Source: Scalindua sp964437425
Lineage (GTDB): Bacteria > Planctomycetota > Brocadiia > Brocadiales > Scalinduaceae
Assembly: GCA_964437425.1 (NCBI GenBank)
Contig: CAYTGO010000057.1
Coordinates: 1-19,993 of the forward strand
DNA length: 19,993 nucleotides
Reading direction: 5' to 3'
Under the pieces are notes generated by a model that saw only the letters and a program-made list of their open reading frames with translations, searched no databases and had not been told where the DNA came from. Below are positions 6,629-14,482 of the stretch, one piece after another. Made by a program: the position numbers and the translations under genes. The number at the start of each line of letters is the position of its first letter. Position 1 is the stretch's first letter.

Positions 6629-7627
6629 ATGACAGAAACAACCCTAGAATCAAATATTTGTCCACCAAAGTTCAGAGAACTGTTGGACAATACAGTAATT
6701 AAACTAAATGCAGACTGCACCAGTCTGCTAGGCAGAAACTTTGGTATATCAAAACCTGAAGTTGACATTGCTACACTAGGTGAATTCATAGAGAATAATG
6801 ATGGTAATTACTTCTTAATTAACTCTGAACTTGAGGAGTCTTATCATGGCAATATATGCACAGTGCTACAGCTAAAGGATGCAATTAAGATTGGCAGTAT
6901 TCTCCTTGGTGAAGAAGATGAAGCAATAAAAGGAAAAATTGAAAAAGAGGATCTTGATGCAGACTGTACTGACGGTGTTACTGAGTTCAGCGGACAGTTT
7001 TCAGGAATGATTGATACCGTACTTAGAAACAAATTATCCAAACCTGTACATGTTAAGCTTTCTTCATGCACTACCTTAAATAAGGACAATGCAAAAGAGG
7101 TCTTACAAGATATATATTCTAGTGAATACCTGAATCTTTCTTCCCTTCTGCTTATCAAAGGATTTGATACGGGACAATATAATATGTTTTTTCCCATTGA
7201 ATCTGTGGAAGAATTTTTTGGAGAAGTGATTCATGAGAAAACCACAAATGTTCTTGTTACAGATGACTCTCTCTCAAATATCAGGACAGTAAGAAAATAT
7301 CTAACTAATACTCCATTTAGAGTTATCGTATCACGTAATGCAAAAGAAACATTTACTATACTACAAAAAGAGAAGATACACTTAATTCTTCTGAAATTAA
7401 ACTTGCCGGTACAGAATGGAATTGAAATCTGCAAGAATATCAAGAAAACACCTTATACCAGGGGAATACCATTAGTAATGGTTTCTGACAAACCCACACA
7501 AGATGATGTTATCAAGTCTTTACAGTCAGGTGCGAGAGATTTCCTTGTAAGGCCTTTTAACAAAGATAGACTTTTACAAAAAATAGATAAATTCAAGGTC
7601 AAAGAGAAACAGGCAACTTTGTTTTAA
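6629..7627 (+). CDS. CheC/CheX-like domain fused to a degenerate receiver
   Basis: Residues ~15-195 resemble the CheC/CheX/FliY fold, with a helix DGVTEFSGQFSGMIDTVL aligning to the catalytic ExxN helix; Glu119 is kept but the Asn is Gly122. Residues ~205-325 are a receiver with the acidic pair (LVTDDS) and Ser286. However, the phospho-acceptor position in HLILLKLNLP is Lys256 (AAA, 7394-7396), and the conserved C-terminal Lys is Arg308 (LVRPF). It therefore cannot be phosphorylated at the normal Asp and is a pseudo-receiver. It probably acts as a phosphorylation-independent partner in the signalling array or at the motor switch. It lies between cheX1 and cheA on the same strand. No strong ribosome binding site is visible before the ATG. 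Confidence 0.75.
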   Translation: MTETTLESNICPPKFRELLDNTVIKLNADCTSLLGRNFGISKPEVDIATLGEFIENNDGNYFLINSELEESYHGNICTVLQLKDAIKIGSILLGEEDEAIKGKIEKEDLDADCTDGVTEFSGQFSGMIDTVLRNKLSKPVHVKLSSCTTLNKDNAKEVLQDIYSSEYLNLSSLLLIKGFDTGQYNMFFPIESVEEFFGEVIHEKTTNVLVTDDSLSNIRTVRKYLTNTPFRVIVSRNAKETFTILQKEKIHLILLKLNLPVQNGIEICKNIKKTPYTRGIPLVMVSDKPTQDDVIKSLQSGARDFLVRPFNKDRLLQKIDKFKVKEKQATLF

Positions 7628-7692
7628 ATTAATAATAAATCTAATTGTGCAACTAACTTCAAAATCTGACAGAACGAAAGGATGTGATTAAA

Positions 7693-9659
7693 ATGAGTGA
7701 GATGATGGCTGATAATAACGAGCTTACATTAGACATTAAGGAAGATTCAGAAATATTCCTGGAATTTTTGTCAGAGGTACTTGATCATCTGGAAGATGCA
7801 GAAAGCAATATCCTAAGTATCGATGAAGATGCTACTGATTATGAAGTAATCAATGCTATTTTCAGAAGCATTCACAGTATCAAGGGAAGTGCTGGATTTC
7901 TTGGTCTAACTGATATGCAGGGTCTCAGCCATGAGCTGGAAGCACTTCTAGACAAAGCACGAAAAGGTGAAATATCTATTACACAGGAGATAATAGATAT
8001 TTCTTTAAGTGCAATAGACGCACTGAGAAAACTTCGGGATAATCTTTCTATCAGGGTAGACAAAGAACTTGGAAAAACCACTGATGGCAATGAGCAGCCT
8101 ATAACAATACAACCTTACGTAGACAAAATAACAGCAATACTAAACGGAGAGGCAACTCCAAATGTGACTGTTCCTGAGCCACAAGCAAGTGTCAATCAAG
8201 AACAGACTGATGACTTCTGGGATAAGGAAAAGTATGGCGCTGATCCATCAGAGGAAGGATTTCTGGGAGAAATCCTTCTTGATGAAGGAACAATTACTCA
8301 GGAACAATTAGACAAGGCACTTGAGGACGGAAACAAGAAAATCGGTGAGATACTGGTTGAAGATGGAGTAACAACCCCTGATAAAATAGAAAAGGCCCTT
8401 ACTGAACAGAAGCCAATAGGTGAAATTTTGGCTGAGACAGGTGTAATCACAGAACCACAGCTTGATAGTGCACTCAAACAACAAGGCAAAAAAGTAGGCG
8501 AAAGACTCATAGAGAGTGGTGCTACAACGGCCGAAAACATAGATACTGCATTAGAGTCACAACAGGCTCAACGAAGTGTCAAAGTACAGTCACGAACTGT
8601 CAAAGTAGATACCGGCAAACTTGATAATCTGTTTGATTTAGTAGGAGAACTTGTGATTGCGAACACTCTTATTGTTGGAGAAATGAAGTCTGTAAACAAT
8701 AATGGTACCAGCAAAAACCTCTCACAGCTAACCAAGATTACTAAGGATATTCAGGACCAGGTCATGTCAATGAGGATGGTTACATTGAAGCAGACGTTCC
8801 AGAAAATGTCAAGACTGGTAAGAGATGTATCTCAACGTTCAGCCAAAAAAGTCAAATTTAACATCTCGGGAGAGGAGACGGAACTAGATAAGAACGTTAT
8901 CGAGGAAATCGCTGATCCACTAGTACATATTCTCAGAAATTCAGTAGACCATGGTATAGAATCAGAAGAGGATAGAGTTACTAAAGGTAAACCAAAAGAA
9001 GGCACGGTATCATTAAGCGCTTTTCATAGAGGCGGAAGCATCATTATAGAAATAAAGGATGACGGCAAGGGATTACAAAAAGATAGAATCCTAAAGAAGG
9101 CTATTGATAAAGGACTCGTAAGTAACCAGGCATCTATGACTGATAACCAGATATACAATTTGATTTTTGCACCTGGCTTATCAACTGCTGACAAGGTTAC
9201 TAATATTTCCGGACGTGGTGTGGGAATGGATGTGGTAAAGAAGAATATTGAGAAGCTTCGTGGCAAGGTTGATGTAACATCACAGGAAGGTGTGGGTTCC
9301 ACGTTTACTATTAAACTGCCACTGACACTTGCAATAATAGACGGCATAGTCGTTAATGTTGGTGATACAAAATACATAATTCCAACTGTTTCCATAGAGG
9401 AATCACTGCAGCCTAAGGAAGAAGAGATCAGCACAGTTAAAAATCAGGGCGAGGTAGTCAACATCAGAGGTAATCTGTTGTCACTGGTTCGCCTGCATAA
9501 ACTCTACAATATTAACACAACGAAGACAATTCCATGGGAATCAATTGTTGTAGTTGTAGAGGGTGCTGAAGGAAAATATGGAGTTCTGGTTGACGAACTT
9601 CTAGGACAGCAGCAGGTGGTTATCAAGAGCCTGGGAGACCGGTTTAAGAATGTAAAGGG
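7693..9659 (+). CDS. cheA: Chemotaxis histidine kinase CheA, 3' end lost in gap
   Basis: CheA autophosphorylates under receptor control and passes phosphate to CheY and CheB. Domains seen in order: Hpt (P1) with His61 in RSIHSIKGSAGFLG; four 25-26-residue repeats at ~190-290 where the CheY-binding P2 domain usually lies; P3 dimerisation (LFDLVGELVIANTL); P4 HATPase with N-box HILRNSVDHG, IEIKDDGKG and SGRGVGMDVV; and a CheW-like P5 (IVVNVGDTKYIIPT to LGDRFKNVK). The last ~30 residues of P5 and the stop lie in the gap. The ATG at 7693 is preferred to GTG at 7684: AAAGGA lies 10 bases before the ATG but only 1 base before the GTG. Apparent continuity with the following CheX-like sequence depends on an arbitrary 100-N run and is not evidence of a fusion. 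Confidence 0.93.
8260..8562 (+). repeat. Four MshEN-like repeats in CheA
   Basis: Four protein repeats of pattern (h)GEhLxxxGxhTxxxhxxALxxQ start at FLGEILLDEG, KIGEILVEDG, PIGEILAETG and KVGERLIESG, with a period of 25-26 residues. They resemble the 24-residue MshEN motif, which in tandem pairs binds cyclic di-GMP in GspE/PilB-type ATPases. The motif's leading Arg is absent in all four, so ligand binding is uncertain. Confidence 0.75.
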
Positions 9660-9759
9660 NNNNNNNNNNNNNNNNNNNNNNNNNNNNNNNNNNNNNNNNN
9701 NNNNNNNNNNNNNNNNNNNNNNNNNNNNNNNNNNNNNNNNNNNNNNNNNNNNNNNNNNN
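9660..9759. other. Assembly gap (100 N)
   Basis: Exactly 100 N, so the true size is unknown. It removes the end of cheA and the start of cheX2. Confidence 0.98.
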
Positions 9760-10170
9760 TCAATGCTAGGCATGGAAATGTCAGAGGTTGATGAAGATGT
9801 AAAAGATGGAATGGGAGAAATTGTTAATATGATAGCAGGCGGTGCTAAAGTAAAACTAGAATCCTCGATGGGAGATCTCCATCTTCTGACACCATGGGTT
9901 ATTGCAGGGAAGAACTTGTCGATAGCCTCGCCACATGGTGACGAATCTGATCTATCAATAGATTCACAGGCACAGTTTTCGTGGATAATGACTAAGTTTT
10001 CTTATGACAAAGGGCACTTTGTTGTTGGCGTCCAACCGAATCAAGTTCCTCAAAGCAGCCCATCAGAAGAAGAAAAGAATATAAGCACATTACAAGGTGA
10101 AATAGATCAACTTAAGACTGAGAATGCAGCTCTTAAATCAAAAATTAATGATGCTGGTATCGTAGTGTGA
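9760..10170 (+). CDS. cheX: CheY-P phosphatase CheX (second copy), 5' end lost in gap
   Basis: The readable sequence begins in the middle of a CheX domain (SMLGMEMSEVDEDV) and contains the catalytic helix with Glu and Asn, GMGEIVNMIAGGAKVKL, followed by LLTPWVIAGKNL and the final strands FSWIMTKFSYDKGHFVVGV. About 60 N-terminal residues are missing. After the CheX fold there is a ~40-residue tail with a predicted coiled coil (STLQGEIDQLKTENAALK), resembling the N-terminal coil of the receiver protein at 15580. It would dephosphorylate CheY-P. Its own start codon is presumably inside the gap; a true CheA-CheX fusion is possible but unsupported. Confidence 0.8.
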   Translation, partial: SMLGMEMSEVDEDVKDGMGEIVNMIAGGAKVKLESSMGDLHLLTPWVIAGKNLSIASPHGDESDLSIDSQAQFSWIMTKFSYDKGHFVVGVQPNQVPQSSPSEEEKNISTLQGEIDQLKTENAALKSKINDAGIVV

Positions 10171-10349
10171 AACTTATTAAATTTGAATTCTGATATATAA
10201 ATCAGGACTACGATAAATATAACTGCTGTCACATAACACTTCAGCATTCACACTACAAACGTTAGAGCTCACAGTAAATTTAATAACTATATATTTAATT
10301 TAATCAAATAACAGGTTAGTCACGACTAATCTGATATGTATAACATACT

Positions 10350-10838
10350 ATGTTACTAACAAATACTGGAAATATTGTTACTGTAGGCGTCGGGGATCTG
10401 AAGGTTGCCCAATCTCCAAAAGTAATAAAAACCAGTCTTGGATCCTGTGTTGGTGTTGTTTTATATGATAACATACAGAAAATAGGCGGGATGCTGCACT
10501 TGATGCTACCTAACTGTAATAACAGAGAAGGAAAACCGGCTAAATATGCGGATACTGGAATCCCTCTACTACTTGACTTAATGGTGAACAAGGCTAAAGC
10601 AAAAAAAAGTGTACTTACTGCCAAGATATTTGGTGGTGCCAAAATGTTCAGTGTTAGTAGTGAGATATTTGATATTGGAAAATCAAATATCTCAGAAACA
10701 CAAAAAATCCTCGCAAAATATGGTATTAAAATTGTTGCCTCCCGGGTAGGAGGTACAAAAGGGCACCAGATTACACTTGATACAGAAACAGGTATTGTTC
10801 AGAGTCGTATTTTTGGAGAGCAGTCAGCGAAATACTAA
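10350..10838 (+). CDS. cheD: Chemoreceptor glutamine deamidase CheD
   Basis: CheD deamidates specific Gln residues of methyl-accepting receptors and is regulated by binding CheC. This 162-residue protein has the family core: VGVGDLKVAQSP, the nucleophile Cys33 in LGSCVGV, and the catalytic His50 in GGMLHLMLP at the family's 17-residue spacing, followed by AKIFGGAKMF and the C-terminal strands (GIKIVASRVGGTKGHQ). An in-frame TAA lies three codons before the ATG, so the start is bounded, but no good ribosome binding site is seen. It stands 75 bases upstream of cheC, its expected partner. The 179 bases before it (10171-10349) show nothing recognisable. The gene contains a perfect 13-bp hairpin, entered separately. 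Confidence 0.92.
   Translation: MLLTNTGNIVTVGVGDLKVAQSPKVIKTSLGSCVGVVLYDNIQKIGGMLHLMLPNCNNREGKPAKYADTGIPLLLDLMVNKAKAKKSVLTAKIFGGAKMFSVSSEIFDIGKSNISETQKILAKYGIKIVASRVGGTKGHQITLDTETGIVQSRIFGEQSAKY
10661..10694 (+). other. Perfect 13-bp hairpin inside cheD
   Basis: TGAGATATTTGAT (10661-10673) and ATCAAATATCTCA (10682-10694) are exact inverted arms around an 8-base loop. The encoded residues (EIFDIGKSNIS) align with the normal CheD sequence, so it is not an insertion. The stem is A+T-rich, and any function, such as mRNA processing, is speculative. Confidence 0.5.
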
Positions 10839-10913
10839 TTACATTTATGATTGAGATCATTCTCACTAACTTCACAATCACAAATTGTAAATCTTATGAA
10901 AGGATTGTAAAAC

Positions 10914-11531
10914 ATGCAAATATCTAAAGAGCATCTTAAGGTATTAGATATTATTGTTAAGATCAGTATGGACAATGCATCTCGTTCTTTTTCCAAGACG
11001 ATTAAGCATGCTGCATTAATAGAATTAGTCAAAACTGAGATTGTGGATATCAGTGAAATCACCGAGGAAATGAATAATGATTTCCGCGAAATGGTAGCAT
11101 CGATACTGCGGCTTGAAGGCTCCCTTAATGGAAAACTAATGTTCATGATACCACTGGATGGCGCACTGACATTACAAGATTTCTATTTACAGGAAGAACC
11201 AGGCACGGCAAAAGAGTTTGATGAACTTACTGAAGGTACAGTACAGGAGATTGGAAATATTCTTGCAAGTGCCATTGGTAATTCATTTGCCGCTGGTCTG
11301 GGCTCAATGCTTCTGCCCACTCCTCCACAGGTTTTATGTGATTTTGCTGGTTCTATATTTGCCCAGCTAATTTTTGAAGAGAGTGTCGATAATGACAAAA
11401 TACTTCTGACCGAGACTAAGTTCAAACTGAGTGACACCGAGATAGATTGTTATTTTTTCCTGCTCCCAGATTTAAATACATTAGAAGATTCATTAAATGA
11501 ATATGAGAAAGCTACTAATATAAATTCTTGA
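10914..11531 (+). CDS. cheC: CheY-P phosphatase CheC
   Basis: CheC hydrolyses CheY-P and binds CheD. This 205-residue protein has the CheC pseudo-symmetric layout. The second catalytic helix is intact (ELTEGTVQEIGNILASAIGNSF, with ExxN). The first helix, at residues ~8-30 (LDIIVKISMDNASRSFSKTI), aligns with the usual EIGN-type helix, but Glu is replaced by Ile and Asn by Lys, so only one active site appears functional. AAAGGA lies ~10 bases before the ATG. It follows cheD by 75 bases and precedes cheY2 by 90. It could also be called a CheC-like FliY fragment, but there is no FliN-type C-terminal domain. Confidence 0.88.
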   Translation: MQISKEHLKVLDIIVKISMDNASRSFSKTIKHAALIELVKTEIVDISEITEEMNNDFREMVASILRLEGSLNGKLMFMIPLDGALTLQDFYLQEEPGTAKEFDELTEGTVQEIGNILASAIGNSFAAGLGSMLLPTPPQVLCDFAGSIFAQLIFEESVDNDKILLTETKFKLSDTEIDCYFFLLPDLNTLEDSLNEYEKATNINS

Positions 11532-11621
11532 AAGTAATAGCGACAAAACAGAATCAAAAAACCAGAAATATCAAATTTTCCAGGTAAGGTGTTGTTGTAA
11601 GGCTAGTAACAGGAGAGAACC

Positions 11622-11990
11622 ATGAAAAGAGTATTAATAGTCGATGATGCGAGTGTTGTCAGATTGCTGATAAAAAAGGTTTTATCAAAAGCCGATTTCG
11701 AAATTGTAGGAGAAGCTGTTAACGGCATAGATGCACTGGTAAAGTATAAAGAGCTAAAACCTGATATCGTTACTATGGATATAACAATGCCTGAGGCAGA
11801 TGGTATTCAAGCGACAAAGGACATTATAGCATTTGATCCAAATGCAAAGATCGTAATGTTATCAGGAATTGATCAAAAAGAGATGTTGTGGCAGGCAATA
11901 AAGGCTGGAGCTGCTTCCTACATCGTAAAACCTTTTGAGAATGACAGAATATTGTCAACACTGAACGAAGTGATTAATAAAGAAACTTAA
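11622..11990 (+). CDS. cheY: Chemotaxis response regulator CheY (second copy)
   Basis: A 122-residue single receiver with acidic pair (VDDA), Asp53 (IVTMDITMP), Ser81 (MLSG) and Lys103 (IVKPF). It is of the CheY/Spo0F size and lacks an output domain. AGGAGAGAACC directly precedes the ATG, giving a strong ribosome binding site. It is followed after 18 bases by cheR, so the two are likely translated from one message. It uses Ser where the first CheY has Thr and is clearly divergent from it, suggesting distinct targets rather than a recent duplication. Confidence 0.92.
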   Translation: MKRVLIVDDASVVRLLIKKVLSKADFEIVGEAVNGIDALVKYKELKPDIVTMDITMPEADGIQATKDIIAFDPNAKIVMLSGIDQKEMLWQAIKAGAASYIVKPFENDRILSTLNEVINKET

Positions 11991-12008
11991 TTTTTGCCGG
12001 AGAAAATA

Positions 12009-12842
12009 ATGCAATTTGTTTTATCTAACGAAGAGTTTGAGCTGTTTAGAAATCTGATTTATGACTCATGTGGAATAAGCCTGACTATATCTAAGAAGGA
12101 ATTGGTTAAAGCGAGGCTAACTAAACGTTTGACTGCAACCGGAATAAATTCATTTCGTGAGTATTACAAGCATGTTACTAAGGTCGACAAGACAGGTAAG
12201 GAGCTAATCCATCTCCTTGATAATATTTCTACTAACAAAACGGATTTCTTTAGAGAAAAGAAGCACTTTGATTATCTGAATGACAATCTCTTACCAGATC
12301 TAATCTCAAGTAAAGTAAAAAGCAATAACAAAAAGCTTCGTATCTGGTGTGCGGCTTCCTCATCAGGAGAAGAGCCTTATACCCTTGCAATGACCGTATT
12401 TAACCATGTAAAGCCTAACAATGGATGGGATGTAAAGATCCTGGCTACAGACATCTCCACAAGAATATTAGAAAAAGCTATCAGCGGCACCTATAAAACA
12501 GATCTATTAGATCCTGTTCCACCCGCAGTAAAGTCGGAACATTTTTCCAATGTACTTATTGATAAAACAAAATATTACAGGGCTAAGGATCATCTGAAAA
12601 ACATTATAACATTCAGAAGGTTCAACCTTATGACAGAAAAGTTTCCTTTTAAACACCCATTTGATTTTATCTTTTGTAGAAATGTTATGATCTATTTTGA
12701 TCCGGAAACACAACACACGCTTGTCAAAAAGTTCTATAATTGTTTACCGAAAAACGGCCATCTATTCATTGGACATTCTGAGACACTGTCTAAAAATGAC
12801 AACGATTTTAGATATGTACAGCCTGCTATTTATCAGAGATAG
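12009..12842 (+). CDS. cheR: Chemoreceptor methyltransferase CheR
   Basis: CheR transfers methyl groups from S-adenosylmethionine to receptor glutamates. The protein is 277 residues from the chosen ATG, typical for the family. It has the helical N-terminal domain (FRNLIYDSCGISL, KKELVKARLTKRL), the LLDNISTNKTDFFRE segment, the SAM-binding loop LRIWCAASSSGEEPYTLAM, ILATDIS, and the FIFCRNVMIYFD and LFIGHSET motifs. The ATG at 12009 is preferred to an in-frame TTG at 11994 because GGAG lies 6 bases before the ATG. It sits between cheY2 and the GGDEF gene. There is no C-terminal pentapeptide-binding or TPR extension. Confidence 0.93.
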   Translation: MQFVLSNEEFELFRNLIYDSCGISLTISKKELVKARLTKRLTATGINSFREYYKHVTKVDKTGKELIHLLDNISTNKTDFFREKKHFDYLNDNLLPDLISSKVKSNNKKLRIWCAASSSGEEPYTLAMTVFNHVKPNNGWDVKILATDISTRILEKAISGTYKTDLLDPVPPAVKSEHFSNVLIDKTKYYRAKDHLKNIITFRRFNLMTEKFPFKHPFDFIFCRNVMIYFDPETQHTLVKKFYNCLPKNGHLFIGHSETLSKNDNDFRYVQPAIYQR

Positions 12843-12926
12843 CAAGCTTCTAATTTAGAATTTATATTACAGAGCAAAAGAGATAGCTCTTAAATGGAAT
12901 GATGAGACTGTTTCTATAGTAAGAAA

Positions 12927-14447
12927 ATGAAATATATAATAGTAAGTATAATATTCATAATTACGCTCTTGAGTAATGCCATGTATATATTTTATGGTTC
13001 TACAACTGGAGCACAGGCTGATAAAACTGATAATTTATTCACCTATGAAACGCCTGATAATGAAATATGGATTAATAAAGATAGAATGGCTCTAGAGCGA
13101 ATGAGGAATCACTATATAAGCGGAAGTGATAGCATAATCGACAGTTTGGAGGCAGAAAAGCAACAAGTAACTCCACTTCAACAGCTAGAACCTGAGGTAC
13201 AAAACATACTAACTCCATCAATAAAGAGTTCACCTTATTTCATAATTTCTAATAGCATAATAATCATCGCCGGTTTTTCATTTATTTGTTTTCTTTCTCT
13301 TAGACGAAAACAAACGGATCAGTCAGGTACATCATTTAGAAGCCCATCCAGAGCAAACATACGTGAAGTACAATCGGCTGAAAACACTCAGAAAAATCAA
13401 TCATTAAACAATGATCAGGTTCTTAACAAGTCAAAAGAAATTATTTGTGAAATTCTGCAAATAATTAACGAACATTCAGATAACAATATTTCTCCAAAGC
13501 AAGACTCACTTGATAATTTTGCAAGTGAGCAAGTTTCCATGATTAAGACATCTTCTTCGCTACAGGATTTACTTACTGTAGAAGAGAATATCAATGAAAT
13601 AATCCCTAAGTACTTTGAAACTACAAAAAGCCTGGTTAATACTAAATTTAATGAATTAAGAGCAATGCTAAATGAATTAGCTGAGGACTTTGGTTCTATA
13701 ACGGAAGACAACACCAACTTTTCAGGTCAGATTAAAGACAGTATGACTCATATCGAGAAAGCTATTGAGTTGGACGAAATAAAAGATATCAGAAAGAAAA
13801 TAACTCAGGAAACGTCCTCAATGCGAAATGTTATAGCTAAAAAGCAAGAGAAAGATGCCATAATTATTGACTCGCTTACACATAAAGTAAAATCAATGAA
13901 AGTTGAGCTCGCATCAGCGAAGGAAGAAGTTATGATAGACGGTTTAACTCAAATTTACAATAGAAAGGCCTTTGATAAGAAAATAAGTGATTCCTTTAAT
14001 AAGAAATTAAAGAAGAGACGCCCATTTACACTTGTCATGGTTGATATAGATTACTTCAAAAAAGTAAATGATGAATACGGTCACACGGTAGGTGATGAAA
14101 TATTAAAGATGGTCGCGAGAACAATCAAAGAAACTTTCAGGTTAAATGACTTTGTCGCAAGATATGGAGGAGAAGAATTTTCAGTAATGATCGACAGGAT
14201 TGATAGCCATTACATTATGGACGTATGCGAAAGAGTACGTATTGCAATTGAGTCAATGCACTTTACTATTAATGACGAAACAATACCAACATCTGCAAGT
14301 ATTGGAATAGCATTCAGCAAGCATTCAGATACACCTAAAAAGTTGATCGACAGAGCTGATAAGGCTCTTTATCTTGCGAAAGAAAGCGGTAGAAATACAA
14401 TTAAATCAGAAGTTGATTTATCTAAAACGGAGCTGGAATCTGTATAA
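12927..14447 (+). CDS. Membrane-anchored diguanylate cyclase (GGDEF)
   Basis: This 506-residue protein has two hydrophobic segments, residues ~3-23 and ~104-126, enclosing an ~80-residue, probably periplasmic region with no known sensor domain. A helical, Ser/Asn-rich cytoplasmic linker (~130-325) ends in a coiled-coil-like stretch and leads into the GGDEF domain (~335-495). The active site is GGEEF (414-418), with metal-binding DIDYFK and an inhibitory I-site RxxD (RLND, from residue 405) at the normal distance. It should make cyclic di-GMP from two GTP, with product inhibition. There is no EAL domain. It lies between cheR and cheB, which suggests that cyclic di-GMP output is tied to this chemotaxis pathway. 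The ribosome binding site is weak. Confidence 0.9.
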   Translation: MKYIIVSIIFIITLLSNAMYIFYGSTTGAQADKTDNLFTYETPDNEIWINKDRMALERMRNHYISGSDSIIDSLEAEKQQVTPLQQLEPEVQNILTPSIKSSPYFIISNSIIIIAGFSFICFLSLRRKQTDQSGTSFRSPSRANIREVQSAENTQKNQSLNNDQVLNKSKEIICEILQIINEHSDNNISPKQDSLDNFASEQVSMIKTSSSLQDLLTVEENINEIIPKYFETTKSLVNTKFNELRAMLNELAEDFGSITEDNTNFSGQIKDSMTHIEKAIELDEIKDIRKKITQETSSMRNVIAKKQEKDAIIIDSLTHKVKSMKVELASAKEEVMIDGLTQIYNRKAFDKKISDSFNKKLKKRRPFTLVMVDIDYFKKVNDEYGHTVGDEILKMVARTIKETFRLNDFVARYGGEEFSVMIDRIDSHYIMDVCERVRIAIESMHFTINDETIPTSASIGIAFSKHSDTPKKLIDRADKALYLAKESGRNTIKSEVDLSKTELESV

Positions 14448-14482
14448 ATCTGAGATTATGACTACAGGAGATGCAAACTAAA

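Noticed and set aside
7693..10170. A single CheA-CheX fusion protein of ~825 residues
   Set aside because: The two parts are joined only across a 100-N placeholder. The end of the CheA P5 domain and the first half of CheX are both missing, so separate genes are more likely.
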